A stretch of 64,000 bases of DNA from Providencia sp. PROV188 (GTDB lineage Bacteria; Pseudomonadota; Gammaproteobacteria; Enterobacterales; Enterobacteriaceae): assembly GCF_027595165.1 (NCBI RefSeq), contig NZ_CP097291.1, positions 3,782,001 through 3,846,000 of the forward strand. The letters are read 5' to 3'. A program made the translations under genes and the position numbers. The notes beneath the pieces were generated by a model. That model saw nothing but the letters and a program-made list of their open reading frames with translations. It had not been told where the DNA came from and did no database searches. This document shows positions 18,298-27,240 of this stretch, one piece after another. Within the stretch, counting starts at the first letter, position 1; every line of letters begins with the position of its first letter.

Positions 18298-19664
18298 TCA
18301 ACAGCTTAACAGCTCGAATATTTGCGATTTTCTGGTTTACCCTCGCACTAGTATTAATGCTAGTGCTGATGGTGCCTAAGCTCGACTCTCGGCAGCTCAC
18401 CGTCCTGATGGAAAGTGAGCAACGCCAAGGGGAGATGCTTGAGCAACACATCGAAGCCGAACTCGCGCAAGCTCCAATGAACGACCTACTTTGGTGGCGA
18501 CGGATTTCCAACGCCATCAAAAAATGGGCGCCCCCAGGGCAACGGCTGATTATCGTGACCAGTGAAGGCCGCGTGATTGGTGCGATGCCGAGTGAAATGC
18601 AGGTGATCCGCAACTTTATTGGTCAATCAGATAATGCCGACCATCCGAAGAAGAAAAAGTACGGACGCGCAGAAATTTTGGGCCCATTTTCTATTCGAGA
18701 CGGTGAAGATCATTACCAACTCTATTTAGTTCGCCCTGCAAGCAGCCCGCAATCAGACTTTATTAACCTCTTGTTTGACAGACCATTTTTACTCTTGATT
18801 GCCACAATGTTAATCAGCGCACCGTTGCTATTATGGCTATCATGGAGCTTGGCTCGCCCTGCCCGTAAATTAAAAATGGCGGCGGACGATGTGGCAAAAG
18901 GTAACTTGCGCCCACACCCAGAGCTAGAATCGGGTCCACAAGAATTCTTATCGACGGGTAACAGTTTTAACCAGATGATCAGTGCATTAGATGGCATGGT
19001 CACTGCCCAGCAGCGATTGATTTCTGACATATCTCACGAGTTGCGCACCCCACTCACACGATTACAGCTAGCGACGGCATTATTACGTCGCCGCCATGGT
19101 GAGAGTAAAGAGCTGGAGCGCATCGAAACAGAAACTCACCGTTTAGATAGCATGATCAATGACTTGCTGGTTCTCTCTCGCAGCCAGCATAAAAATGAAA
19201 TTCTTCGCGAACACATCAAAGCCGATGAGTTATGGGGAGATATTCTGGATGATGCAAGCTTCGAAGCGGAGCAGATGAACAAGACGCTGGATGTCACGTC
19301 GCACCCTGGCTCATGGCCGTTATATTGCAATCCATCCGCCATTGGCAGTGCGTTTGAAAACATAGTGCGTAACGCACTGCGCTACTCAAACACCCATATT
19401 GCGGTTGATTTCAAAGAAGAAAATAACGGTATTTTGATTACTGTCGACGATGATGGCCCAGGTGTTAGCCCTGCTGACCGCGAGCATATCTTCCGACCTT
19501 TCTATCGCACCGATGAAGCTCGCGACAGAGAAACCGGTGGTACAGGGCTTGGCTTAGCGATTGTTGAAACTGCAATTTCCCAACATAAAGGCTGGGTAAA
19601 AGCTGACGACAGCCCGCTAGGTGGATTACGCCTACAGATTTGGCTGCCAGAACACGGACGCTAA
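18294..19664 (+). CDS. cpxA: Cpx sensor histidine kinase
   Basis: 456 residues: N-terminal transmembrane helix, periplasmic sensor domain, second helix around residues 160-185, HAMP linker, then DISHELRTPLTRL with phosphoacceptor His248. The HATPase domain carries NIVRNALRYS (N box), DDDGPGV and GGTGLGLAIV (G boxes). It phosphorylates CpxR on envelope protein misfolding and is inhibited by CpxP. It is translationally coupled to cpxR. A strong terminator follows, after which the O-antigen leader begins. Confidence 0.97.
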   Translation: MINSLTARIFAIFWFTLALVLMLVLMVPKLDSRQLTVLMESEQRQGEMLEQHIEAELAQAPMNDLLWWRRISNAIKKWAPPGQRLIIVTSEGRVIGAMPSEMQVIRNFIGQSDNADHPKKKKYGRAEILGPFSIRDGEDHYQLYLVRPASSPQSDFINLLFDRPFLLLIATMLISAPLLLWLSWSLARPARKLKMAADDVAKGNLRPHPELESGPQEFLSTGNSFNQMISALDGMVTAQQRLISDISHELRTPLTRLQLATALLRRRHGESKELERIETETHRLDSMINDLLVLSRSQHKNEILREHIKADELWGDILDDASFEAEQMNKTLDVTSHPGSWPLYCNPSAIGSAFENIVRNALRYSNTHIAVDFKEENNGILITVDDDGPGVSPADREHIFRPFYRTDEARDRETGGTGLGLAIVETAISQHKGWVKADDSPLGGLRLQIWLPEHGR

Positions 19665-19676
19665 TCTTACATTATG

Positions 19677-19715
19677 AAGGTCTTTGGTGCTTATATGCCA
19701 AAGACCTTTTTATAT
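19677..19715 (+). terminator. Terminator of cpxRA, at the border of the duplicated leader
   Basis: AAGGTCTTTGG / CCAAAGACCTT, an 11-bp stem, followed by TTTTTATATA. The right arm (from 19698) is also the left boundary of the 750-bp leader repeat, which recurs at 29839. Confidence 0.9.
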
Positions 19716-20315
19716 ATCAGCCATATATTCCTATCTTATTTCGCCGAATATTCCCTACCAAACTCAACCTGCCTGATAATTAACTTATTCATATTCACAA
19801 ACAGTGATGAAATTAGTGTCTCAAACATTTAATGATATTTGCCTATACGCGTTTACCACATATACTTGTAAGTAAGAAATAGCTCAGACAATTCTTATAA
19901 ATATTATATTTCATTGATTATATCGTTATTCGAGTAATTACTTTTTCCTACACCACACGGGCGTGATCTATTTATATATTAATAACATACATCAAGTTAC
20001 AGCTGTGATTATCATTATTTTTTATACTATCTAGCCGTATACATGCTTTTTCTTGACTATCAGATTAGCCCCTAAGTATAGATACCACTCAAACCAATAT
20101 GCCACCCAATGTGAAATTAACAATTTTTGATAGAACTATATATTAATAACTCACTTAATGGTTTCAAAAAGGTGATCAGAAGATTACAAGCAAAGTAGTG
20201 ATTTTTAGGCGTCTCACACCGATAGTCACTCCGATACTTTAGTGCTATTATTAAGGGCTTTTGATTGATTGTGCTTACGGCACGGGTCAACCTATATGGG
20301 AAGGCTATCATAAGC

Positions 20316-20373
20316 AGTGTTTATTAATTGAGTAATCATGCAAAAAATGCAGTATTTTCAATTAATAAACACT
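20316..20373 (+). promoter_or_regulatory. 16-bp perfect inverted repeat in leader A
   Basis: AGTGTTTATTAATTGA and TCAATTAATAAACACT flank a 26-nt loop, 17 bp before the JUMPstart. The arms are identical in copy B, although the loop has changed length. A role as an RNA stem-loop or a protein site is possible. Confidence 0.6.
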
Positions 20374-20390
20374 AAATTCTGAAATTCAAT

Positions 20391-20428
20391 GGCGCTCTGG
20401 GACCCGATAACCCAGTGCGGTAGCTATG
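20391..20428 (+). promoter_or_regulatory. JUMPstart with ops element, copy A
   Basis: GGCGCTCTGGGACCCGATAA leads into CCCAGTGCGGTAGCTATG, matching the JUMPstart layout. The GCGGTAGC core (in 20415-20428) is the ops signal by which RfaH joins RNA polymerase. It lies about 110 bp before ddhD, so the downstream cluster is probably RfaH-antiterminated. Confidence 0.8.
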
Positions 20429-20536
20429 CAATTTATACATTATCAACCTTTCCACATTCATACCAAGCATTACTGTTTAAGTTACCTTAAAGAAAGTAAC
20501 CACAAAATTCTTAATTAAACATTTATAAGCTTTTAT

Positions 20537-21496
20537 ATGCGATATCAAATAACAATTGAACCAGCAGGTGTTACCTATACCAGTGAAAATAATTTATTGG
20601 ATGATGCTTTAAGTCAAGCGGTTCCTATAGAATATAGCTGTAAGACTGGTGATTGTAGAACTTGTCAAGCTGAGATAATTTCAGGCACAGTTAAAAATGA
20701 ACATGATGAAATTGTATGTAATGGAAGCATTTTAACTTGCCAGTCTAAAGCACAATCTCATTTAACCCTTAAAGTTAATTATTATCCAGAATTAAAGGAT
20801 ATTAAAGTTCAAACTTTACCTTGTAAAATTTCTTCCATTAAATATGCAACAGATGATGTTATTATTTTAAAACTTCGCTTACCTCCTACTAGTAATTTTA
20901 TATATCTCCCAGGCCAATATATAGATTTAATTTATAAAAACATAAAGCGTAGCTATTCAATTTCAAATATAAACTCTAAAGAATTAGAATTGCATATTCG
21001 CTATGTACCTACAGGTGTAATGTCCGACTATATTTTCAAGCAATTTAGTGAAAATCAGCTAATGCGGATAGAAGGTCCCAAAGGGACTTTCTTTGTGAGG
21101 CAAAATTCTAAACCTCTCATATTAATAGCAACAGGTACTGGGATAGCTCCAATAAAAGCTATTTTAGAACAACTGTTAGCAATAAATGATCCTAGGCATG
21201 TATACATATATTGGGGTATGCAATATAAAAATGAATTGTATTGTACGGAAATAGAACAATACGCAAAAAAATTTCCTCATATACACTTTAACCCTGTACT
21301 TTCTAAAGAATCAGATTGGAAAGGTCATCAGGGATATGTACAAAATGCCGTCATAAAAGACTTTGATTCTTTAGCCACAATGGAAGTCTATGCTTGTGGC
21401 TCACTTAACATGATCCAAGAAGCCCAAGATCTGTTTTTTCAATACGGGCTTCCCTCTGATGCATTTCACTCAGATGCATTCACCCCTGCGAAATAA
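20537..21496 (+). CDS. ddhD: CDP-6-deoxy-delta-3,4-glucoseen reductase (E3)
   Basis: 319 residues. The N-terminal plant-type [2Fe-2S] domain has cysteines C35, C40, C43 and C68. An FAD domain follows (RSYSISN) and then an NAD(P)H domain (ATGTGIAPIKAIL). This is the reductase partner of DdhC in making CDP-3,6-dideoxyhexoses (AscD/RfbI family). It is the first gene after the JUMPstart and starts the ddhD-A-B-C order known from Yersinia pseudotuberculosis O-antigen loci. The ribosome site is weak. Base composition is AT-rich compared with cpxA. Confidence 0.88.
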   Translation: MRYQITIEPAGVTYTSENNLLDDALSQAVPIEYSCKTGDCRTCQAEIISGTVKNEHDEIVCNGSILTCQSKAQSHLTLKVNYYPELKDIKVQTLPCKISSIKYATDDVIILKLRLPPTSNFIYLPGQYIDLIYKNIKRSYSISNINSKELELHIRYVPTGVMSDYIFKQFSENQLMRIEGPKGTFFVRQNSKPLILIATGTGIAPIKAILEQLLAINDPRHVYIYWGMQYKNELYCTEIEQYAKKFPHIHFNPVLSKESDWKGHQGYVQNAVIKDFDSLATMEVYACGSLNMIQEAQDLFFQYGLPSDAFHSDAFTPAK

Positions 21497-21517
21497 TTTA
21501 ATTAGCTGGAGATATTA

Positions 21518-22291
21518 ATGAAAGCAGTAATCCTTGCGGGTGGTTTTGGCACTCGTTTAAGCGAAGAAACATCAGTTAAACCCAAGCCAATGGTTGAAAT
21601 TGGGGGAAGACCCATTCTATGGCATATTCTGAAACAATACTCAGCTCATGGTATTAATGATTTTATCATCTGCTGTGGCTATAAAGGTTATATCATAAAA
21701 GAGTATTTTGCTAATTACTTCCTACATATGTCAGACGTAACTTTCGATATGAAAAATAACCTAATGGAAGTTCATCGAAAACGAGCCGAGCCATGGACTG
21801 TCACCTTAGTTGATACTGGCGAAAACTCAATGACAGGGGGAAGGTTAAAACGTGTAGCTGATTATCTAAAAGATGAAGAAGCTTTCTGTTTCACATATGG
21901 AGATGGCGTAGCCAATATAGATATTTCCAAGAGTATTGAGTTTCATAAACAGCACGGAAAAAAAGCAACACTTACAGCGACTTTTCCTCCAGGTAGATTT
22001 GGTGCATTAGATATTAAAAATAGCCAAGTTAATAACTTTAAAGAAAAACCCAAAGGCGATGGCGCGATGATCAATGGCGGCTTTTTTGTATTGTCTCCCC
22101 AAGTGTTAAACTATATTGATGGGGATAGCTGTGTTTGGGAGCAATATCCTCTAAATCAATTAGCACTAGATGGCGAACTGATGGCCTATGAGCACCAAGG
22201 TTTTTGGCAACCAATGGACACATTACGTGACAAAATTTACTTAGAAGAATTATGGCAATCAGGCAAAGCACCTTGGAAAATTTGGGAGTAA
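21518..22291 (+). CDS. ddhA: Glucose-1-phosphate cytidylyltransferase
   Basis: 257 residues, the family's usual length. The nucleotidyltransferase signature '[20 protein letters not shown]' is at the N-terminus, followed by '[10 protein letters not shown]' and '[17 protein letters not shown]'. It makes CDP-glucose from CTP and glucose-1-phosphate, the entry step to CDP-dideoxyhexoses (RfbF). It lies 21 bp after ddhD with a GGAG ribosome site and is followed three bases later by ddhB. Confidence 0.93.
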   Translation: MKAVILAGGFGTRLSEETSVKPKPMVEIGGRPILWHILKQYSAHGINDFIICCGYKGYIIKEYFANYFLHMSDVTFDMKNNLMEVHRKRAEPWTVTLVDTGENSMTGGRLKRVADYLKDEEAFCFTYGDGVANIDISKSIEFHKQHGKKATLTATFPPGRFGALDIKNSQVNNFKEKPKGDGAMINGGFFVLSPQVLNYIDGDSCVWEQYPLNQLALDGELMAYEHQGFWQPMDTLRDKIYLEELWQSGKAPWKIWE

Positions 22292-22294
22292 TTT

Positions 22295-23377
22295 ATGAAT
22301 CCAAATTTTTGGCTTAATAAAAAAGTATTTATAACAGGTCATACCGGCTTTAAAGGATCTTGGCTGTCTCTTTGGCTAATAGAAATGGGCGCTATCGTTA
22401 AAGGGTATTCTTTAGCTCCACCAACAACACCTAGTTTATTTGAAGAAATGCAACTATGGGCAAGAATGGAATCTATAGAAGGTGATATTCGCGATTTCAT
22501 GCACTTGCGTCAAGAAATACATGAATTTAAGCCTGATATTGTTTTCCATATGGCAGCCCAGCCACTCGTTCGCCTCTCATATGATGAACCTATAGAAACA
22601 TATTCTACTAATGTAATGGGCACTGTTTATTTACTTGAAGCTGTAAAGCAGGTGGGTGGAATTAAGGCTGTTGTAAATATAACTTCTGATAAGTGCTATG
22701 AAAATAAAGAATGGGTTTGGGGATATCGTGAAAATGAGCCTATGGGTGGCTATGATCCATATAGTAACAGTAAGGGCTGTGCAGAACTTGTAGCATCATC
22801 TTATCGTCAGTCCTTTTTTAATAAAAACAAGTACCATGAGCATGGCTGTGCAATAGCATCTGTTCGCGCAGGAAATGTTATAGGTGGGGGGGATTGGGCA
22901 TTAGATAGACTGATTCCTGATATGCTAAAAGCCTTCTCATCTAATGAAAAAGTTGAAATACGCAATCCTCATTCTATTCGACCTTGGCAACACGTTTTAG
23001 AACCTCTTTCAGGTTATATTACCGTCGCAGAGCACCTCTATAACGATGGTTGTGAATATGCAGAGGGCTGGAATTTTGGTCCTAAAGATGAAGATGCTAA
23101 GTCTGTTGAGTGGATTGCAAATCAATTAAGTAATCTTTGGGGAAATAATGCTGAATGGTTCATCAGTGCTGGTGAACATCCACATGAAGCACACTATCTT
23201 AAATTAGATTGCTCCAAGGCTAAAATGCGCTTGGACTGGCAAGCTGTCTGGGATTTACAGCAAACATTAGAGAAAATTGTAAATTGGCAAAAAGCATGGC
23301 TAAACAAAGAAGATATGCATCAATATACAATTAATGAAATTAAAGAATACATGATTGCAAGAGCAGGTAATAAATAA
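22295..23377 (+). CDS. ddhB: CDP-glucose 4,6-dehydratase
   Basis: 360 residues, an extended SDR. NAD-binding '[14 protein letters not shown]' is at the N-terminus, with the catalytic YSNSK motif mid-protein and '[19 protein letters not shown]' typical of RfbG. It converts CDP-glucose to CDP-4-keto-6-deoxyglucose. It starts three bases after ddhA and its TAA overlaps the ddhC ATG by one base, indicating tight translational coupling. Confidence 0.93.
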   Translation: MNPNFWLNKKVFITGHTGFKGSWLSLWLIEMGAIVKGYSLAPPTTPSLFEEMQLWARMESIEGDIRDFMHLRQEIHEFKPDIVFHMAAQPLVRLSYDEPIETYSTNVMGTVYLLEAVKQVGGIKAVVNITSDKCYENKEWVWGYRENEPMGGYDPYSNSKGCAELVASSYRQSFFNKNKYHEHGCAIASVRAGNVIGGGDWALDRLIPDMLKAFSSNEKVEIRNPHSIRPWQHVLEPLSGYITVAEHLYNDGCEYAEGWNFGPKDEDAKSVEWIANQLSNLWGNNAEWFISAGEHPHEAHYLKLDCSKAKMRLDWQAVWDLQQTLEKIVNWQKAWLNKEDMHQYTINEIKEYMIARAGNK

Positions 23378-24690
23378 TGTCAAAAGAACAAATAAGAAAG
23401 CAAATAGCAGAACTTGTACAACAATATGCAAATCTAGAATATGCTCCAAAGGAGTTCATTGGTGGTAAAAGTGTAGTACCACCTTCAGGAAAAGTTCTCG
23501 GTGCGAAAGAGTTACAACTGATGGTAGAGGCTTCTTTAGATGGTTGGCTTACAACAGGTCGCTTTAATGATGCTTTTGAAAAAAAACTTGCAGAATACCT
23601 TGGAGTACCATACCTATTAACTACAACTTCAGGTTCTTCTGCTAATTTACTCGCACTTACGGCATTAACATCACCTAAACTCGGCTCAAGACAACTTAAG
23701 CCTGGTGATGAAGTCATTACGGTTGCTGCTGGCTTTCCGACAACAGTTAATCCAACAATTCAAAATGGCTTGATTCCTGTTTTTGTTGATGTCGATATTC
23801 CAACATATCAAATTAAATCTGAAATGATAGAAGCTGCCGTCTCTGACAAAACAAAAGCTATCATGGTTGCTCATACCTTAGGCAACACATTTGATTTAAC
23901 CGAAGCGCGCCGCATCGCTGACAAATATAATCTCTGGCTAATAGAAGATTGCTGTGATGCATTAGGTTCCACCTATAATGGACAAATGGTTGGAACTTTT
24001 GGAGATATTGCTACAGTAAGTTTTTACCCTGCCCATCATATAACTATGGGGGAAGGTGGAGCTGTATTTACCAAAAGTAAAGAACTACGCACTTTAATTG
24101 AGTCATTTAGAGATTGGGGGCGTGATTGCTATTGTGCACCAGGTTGCGATAATACCTGCGGTAAACGTTTTGACCAAAAATTAGGGTCATTACCTGAAGG
24201 TTATGACCACAAATATACGTACTCACATCTAGGCTACAATTTAAAAATTACTGATATGCAAGCCGCTTGTGGCTTAGCCCAAATGGAATCAGTAGAGACA
24301 TTTGTCCAAGCCCGTAAAGATAACTTTGAATATTTAAAAGCTGGGCTAGTGAATTGCGAAGAGTTTATCATTTTGCCAGAAGCAACTGAAAATTCAGATC
24401 CTTCTTGGTTTGGTTTCCCAATAACTATAAAAGAAGAAAGCGGAATTGCTCGTGTAGATTTACTTAAATTTATGGATCAGTACAAAATTGGTACTCGCCT
24501 ATTATTCGCAGGTAACTTAACGCGTCAACCTTACTTTGAAAATGTTAAATATCGAATTGTTGGCGAGTTAACCAATACAGATATTATTATGAATAATACT
24601 TTCTGGATCGGTGTCTACCCTGGCTTAACTAAAGAGCATTTAGATTTCGTTATTGAGAAATTTGAAGAGTTTTTCGGTGTAAACTTTTAA
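23377..24690 (+). CDS. ddhC: CDP-4-keto-6-deoxy-D-glucose 3-dehydrase (E1)
   Basis: 437 residues. It belongs to the aspartate-aminotransferase fold but carries His at the position of the PLP lysine ([15 protein letters not shown]220), the hallmark of the E1 dehydrase (RfbH/AscC). The cluster [14 protein letters not shown] supplies cysteines for the [2Fe-2S] centre. With DdhD it removes the C3 hydroxyl to give CDP-3,6-dideoxy-4-keto-hexose. It overlaps ddhB by one base. A perfect inverted repeat follows its stop. Confidence 0.94.
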   Translation: MSKEQIRKQIAELVQQYANLEYAPKEFIGGKSVVPPSGKVLGAKELQLMVEASLDGWLTTGRFNDAFEKKLAEYLGVPYLLTTTSGSSANLLALTALTSPKLGSRQLKPGDEVITVAAGFPTTVNPTIQNGLIPVFVDVDIPTYQIKSEMIEAAVSDKTKAIMVAHTLGNTFDLTEARRIADKYNLWLIEDCCDALGSTYNGQMVGTFGDIATVSFYPAHHITMGEGGAVFTKSKELRTLIESFRDWGRDCYCAPGCDNTCGKRFDQKLGSLPEGYDHKYTYSHLGYNLKITDMQAACGLAQMESVETFVQARKDNFEYLKAGLVNCEEFIILPEATENSDPSWFGFPITIKEESGIARVDLLKFMDQYKIGTRLLFAGNLTRQPYFENVKYRIVGELTNTDIIMNNTFWIGVYPGLTKEHLDFVIEKFEEFFGVNF

Positions 24691-24698
24691 ATCAGAAA

Positions 24699-24728
24699 AA
24701 GCCAATTTTTTAAATTGGCTTTAATATA
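24699..24728 (+). terminator. Terminator-like hairpin inside the ddh operon
   Basis: AAGCCAATTT / AAATTGGCTT, a perfect 10-bp stem with a 3-nt TTT loop, 8 bp after the ddhC stop and followed by TAATAT. The T-run is short, so it may be a partial terminator that RfaH-modified polymerase would read through. Confidence 0.55.
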
Positions 24729-24733
24729 CCATT

Positions 24734-25273
24734 ATGCAAATTAAAGAATTGAACATCTCAGGATGTTTCCTAGTTAATCTCCCCTCATTCAAAGATGAGA
24801 GAGGGGGATTTGTAAAAACATTTAATATTGATACTCTCACTGGTAGCCCTCTAGAGTATTTTAATTTGAAAGAAGAGTTTTACTCTACTTCAAAAAAAAA
24901 TGTCTTACGTGGGTTACATTTTCAAAAGCCTCCCTCCGCACATAATAAAATCGTAACTTGCACTGATGGAAAAGTTTTAGATTTTTTCGTTGATTTGAGA
25001 AAAACCTCCAATACGTATGGAAAACATATAGCCCTTACATTAGACAGTGAGAATCCTCAATTATTATATTTACCTAAAGGGTTAGCACATGGTTTTTTAA
25101 CTCTCAGTGAAAATGCAACTTTGTTGTATAAAACAGATTTTGTATATTCACCAAAAGATGATCAAGGAATACTTTGGTCAAGTATCGGATTAGAACTCCC
25201 AAATAATGAGTTCATAATCTCAGAGAGAGATAATAACTTTTCTCCCTTAGCTGACTATAAAAGCCCATTCTAA
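24734..25273 (+). CDS. RmlC-family epimerase, AscE-like
   Basis: 179 residues of the dTDP-4-dehydrorhamnose 3,5-epimerase family: 'DERGGFVKTF' at the N-terminus, 'NVLRGLHFQ' with the catalytic His, 'GKVLDFFVDLR' and 'LPKGLAHGFLTLSE'. No dTDP-rhamnose genes are nearby. Placed directly after ddhDABC, it most likely acts as the C5 epimerase AscE, turning CDP-3,6-dideoxy-D-hexulose into the L-form on the way to CDP-ascarylose. That assignment is from context; sequence alone only gives the epimerase family. Its stop is immediately followed by the next ATG. Confidence 0.7.
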   Translation: MQIKELNISGCFLVNLPSFKDERGGFVKTFNIDTLTGSPLEYFNLKEEFYSTSKKNVLRGLHFQKPPSAHNKIVTCTDGKVLDFFVDLRKTSNTYGKHIALTLDSENPQLLYLPKGLAHGFLTLSENATLLYKTDFVYSPKDDQGILWSSIGLELPNNEFIISERDNNFSPLADYKSPF

Positions 25274-26140
25274 ATGAAAATACTAGTAACCGGTGCATCA
25301 GGTTTTATTGGAAGCCAATTCTGTAAATATCATTCATCAGTATTTGAACCTATTGCTTTGGTTCGCAACTCTAGTTTACCTATTGAAAATACACGATACT
25401 ATGATGGAAGCTATGATTCACTTTGCCAGGCTTTAGAGGATATTGATATAGTATTACATCTAGCAACATACTATACCGCTGAACATAAACCTGATGATAT
25501 TCATAAAATTATTGATGCAAATATCAGTTTTGGTGCTCACTTATTAGAAGCAATGAAAGAAAGAAAAGTTAAAAAGCTTATAAATATTGGCACTACATGG
25601 CAATATTATATGGGTGATGACCATCGGTATGCTAATTTATATGCTGCATCTAAGCAGGCATTTCAAGAATTTGTAAACTGGTATGTAGACTCGCAAGGCT
25701 TCAGTGTAATTAATTTGCATCTAAATGACACATATGGCGAAGAAGATACACGAAAAAAATTGCTCCAATTATTGATTGAATGTGCTGTGACTGGGCGTGC
25801 ACTAGATATGAGTCCAGGAGAGCAACAATTTGAAACCTGCTATATACGTGATGTTATACAAGGTATAGAAATAGCCTTAGAAATAATTAATGATAGCCCA
25901 TCCCACTATAATGAGACATATTCCTTGTTATCCGGAAATAATCATACATTAAAGAAATTGGTATCAATAGTTGAATCAATAACAAATGAAAAAATCTCTA
26001 TTCATTGGGGAGCTAGGCCCTATAGAAATAGAGAAGTTATGGAGATACCTTATAACTGCTATAAAATTTTACCGGGATGGCAGCCGAAAATATCAATATA
26101 CGACGGCATTGAAATTTTATTTAAAAAATATAAGGTATAA
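25274..26140 (+). CDS. SDR reductase, AscF-like (CDP-3,6-dideoxyhexulose reductase)
   Basis: 288 residues, an extended SDR with 'TGASGFIGSQFCKYH' at the N-terminus, a 'GTTWQYY' active-site strand and YAASK as the catalytic YxxxK. The end ('LPGWQPKISIYDGIEIL') resembles abequose, paratose and ascarylose synthases. Following ddhDABC plus an epimerase, it should reduce C4 of the CDP-hexulose to yield the final CDP-3,6-dideoxyhexose; with an AscE partner the expected product is CDP-L-ascarylose. An abequose-type product cannot be excluded by eye. It starts at the base after the epimerase stop. Confidence 0.65.
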   Translation: MKILVTGASGFIGSQFCKYHSSVFEPIALVRNSSLPIENTRYYDGSYDSLCQALEDIDIVLHLATYYTAEHKPDDIHKIIDANISFGAHLLEAMKERKVKKLINIGTTWQYYMGDDHRYANLYAASKQAFQEFVNWYVDSQGFSVINLHLNDTYGEEDTRKKLLQLLIECAVTGRALDMSPGEQQFETCYIRDVIQGIEIALEIINDSPSHYNETYSLLSGNNHTLKKLVSIVESITNEKISIHWGARPYRNREVMEIPYNCYKILPGWQPKISIYDGIEILFKKYKV

Positions 26141-26142
26141 AA

Positions 26143-27240
26143 ATGATTTTTGTTTCTGGAAATGTTAATAGCTCATATAGAGCACAAAATATTATCAAGC
26201 TAATCACTGATAATAACATTGAGTTTTCACATATTCCGTTTTTTTTAACAATAGGTAAAAATTATTTCATAAAAAGAGCGTTTGCTATTATTTCTATGTT
26301 TTTTCTCATTCCCGCAAGAGTTTTGCTTTTAGTTATGAGTAAAAAAATAGTTATATTACCAATGAATCATACTGTTTTTTCTCTATTTGATACTATCATT
26401 GGTAAGATATTCAACAAAGAAATAATTCTTGAGTTTTATATCAGTACATATGATACAGCTGTCAATGACCGCGGTGAAATAGCTCCGAAATCTAAAAAAG
26501 CCAAAAGGTTATTGTTCATAGAAAAAAAATTAACTCAATATGCAACAAATATAGTATGTCTTAATGAAGCAGAGAAAAATTATTATTTAAAATTTATGCA
26601 CTCATCTGCAAAGAGTAAAGTAATATCAGTACCTTTAGTTATTGATAGAATAAAATCAAGAAATCAAATAAAAATGAGCGCAAAAAAATTTCAATTATGC
26701 TGGTGGGGTAATTATATACCATTACATGGTTTAGAAAAAATAATAAAGGCAATCAAACTTATCGATGGATATGACATAACTTTTTACATCTTTGGTAACA
26801 ATGAGGAAAAATCCAAACCTTACCAAGATTTAGCAAATGAGCTAGAAATAAATAATAAAATTATATTTAACAATGATTTCACATTTAAAAATGGCAAACT
26901 TCCTGAATTTTTAATTAATAACTGTGATTTAGCACTTGGTAATTTTGGATCAAGTGAGAAAGCAACAACAGTTCTAGTGAATAAAGTCGTTGATGCAATC
27001 GCTTTAAACCTCCCATGTCTGACGATGCAAACAAAAGCTTGCGATGAGTTTTTTATTGCAAATGAAAATATTTTCCTTACCAAGGAAAATCCGACACCTG
27101 AAGATATAGCGAATGCTATAATCGAAATTATAGATAATAAAGATAATTTATTTGAAATAAGTAAAAATGGACATGATATCTATAATCATTATTTTAGCCC
27201 TGAAGCTTTCTCTAAAAAATACTTACCCTTAATTAAATAA
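26143..27240 (+). CDS. GT-B fold glycosyltransferase (GT4-like)
   Basis: 365 residues. The C-terminal half carries 'WWGNYIPLHGLEKIIKAIKL', typical of GT4 donor-binding domains, and a 'FGSSEKATTVLVNKVVDAIA' segment in place of a classic EX7E. There is a hydrophobic stretch near residues 45-65. It is the only glycosyltransferase in the first half of the O-antigen locus, so it may transfer the dideoxyhexose, though that is inference. It starts 3 bp after the reductase stop and overlaps wzx by one base (TAATG). Confidence 0.7.
   Translation: MIFVSGNVNSSYRAQNIIKLITDNNIEFSHIPFFLTIGKNYFIKRAFAIISMFFLIPARVLLLVMSKKIVILPMNHTVFSLFDTIIGKIFNKEIILEFYISTYDTAVNDRGEIAPKSKKAKRLLFIEKKLTQYATNIVCLNEAEKNYYLKFMHSSAKSKVISVPLVIDRIKSRNQIKMSAKKFQLCWWGNYIPLHGLEKIIKAIKLIDGYDITFYIFGNNEEKSKPYQDLANELEINNKIIFNNDFTFKNGKLPEFLINNCDLALGNFGSSEKATTVLVNKVVDAIALNLPCLTMQTKACDEFFIANENIFLTKENPTPEDIANAIIEIIDNKDNLFEISKNGHDIYNHYFSPEAFSKKYLPLIK

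Larger units (their letters stand above)
19698..20449 (+). repeat. Leader repeat copy A (long direct repeat ending in JUMPstart)
   Basis: About 750 bp of non-coding, AT-rich sequence that recurs imperfectly at 29839-30582. Shared landmarks in the same order: 'CCTTTTTATATATCAGCC', 'ACCACATATACTTGTAAGTA', 'CAATCAATCAAAAGCCC' on the minus strand, a 16-bp inverted repeat, and the JUMPstart. It accounts for most of the 870-bp gene-free gap between cpxA and ddhD. Scattered substitutions and small indels show the copies are not fresh duplicates. Confidence 0.9.

Noticed and set aside
20117..20311. 64-codon minus-strand ORF in leader A, also open in leader B (30257-30451)
   Set aside because: It is open in both leader copies, which first suggested a small gene. 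The two translations differ at many residues without favouring silent changes, and there is no ribosome site, so it looks like a by-product of the repeated leader.
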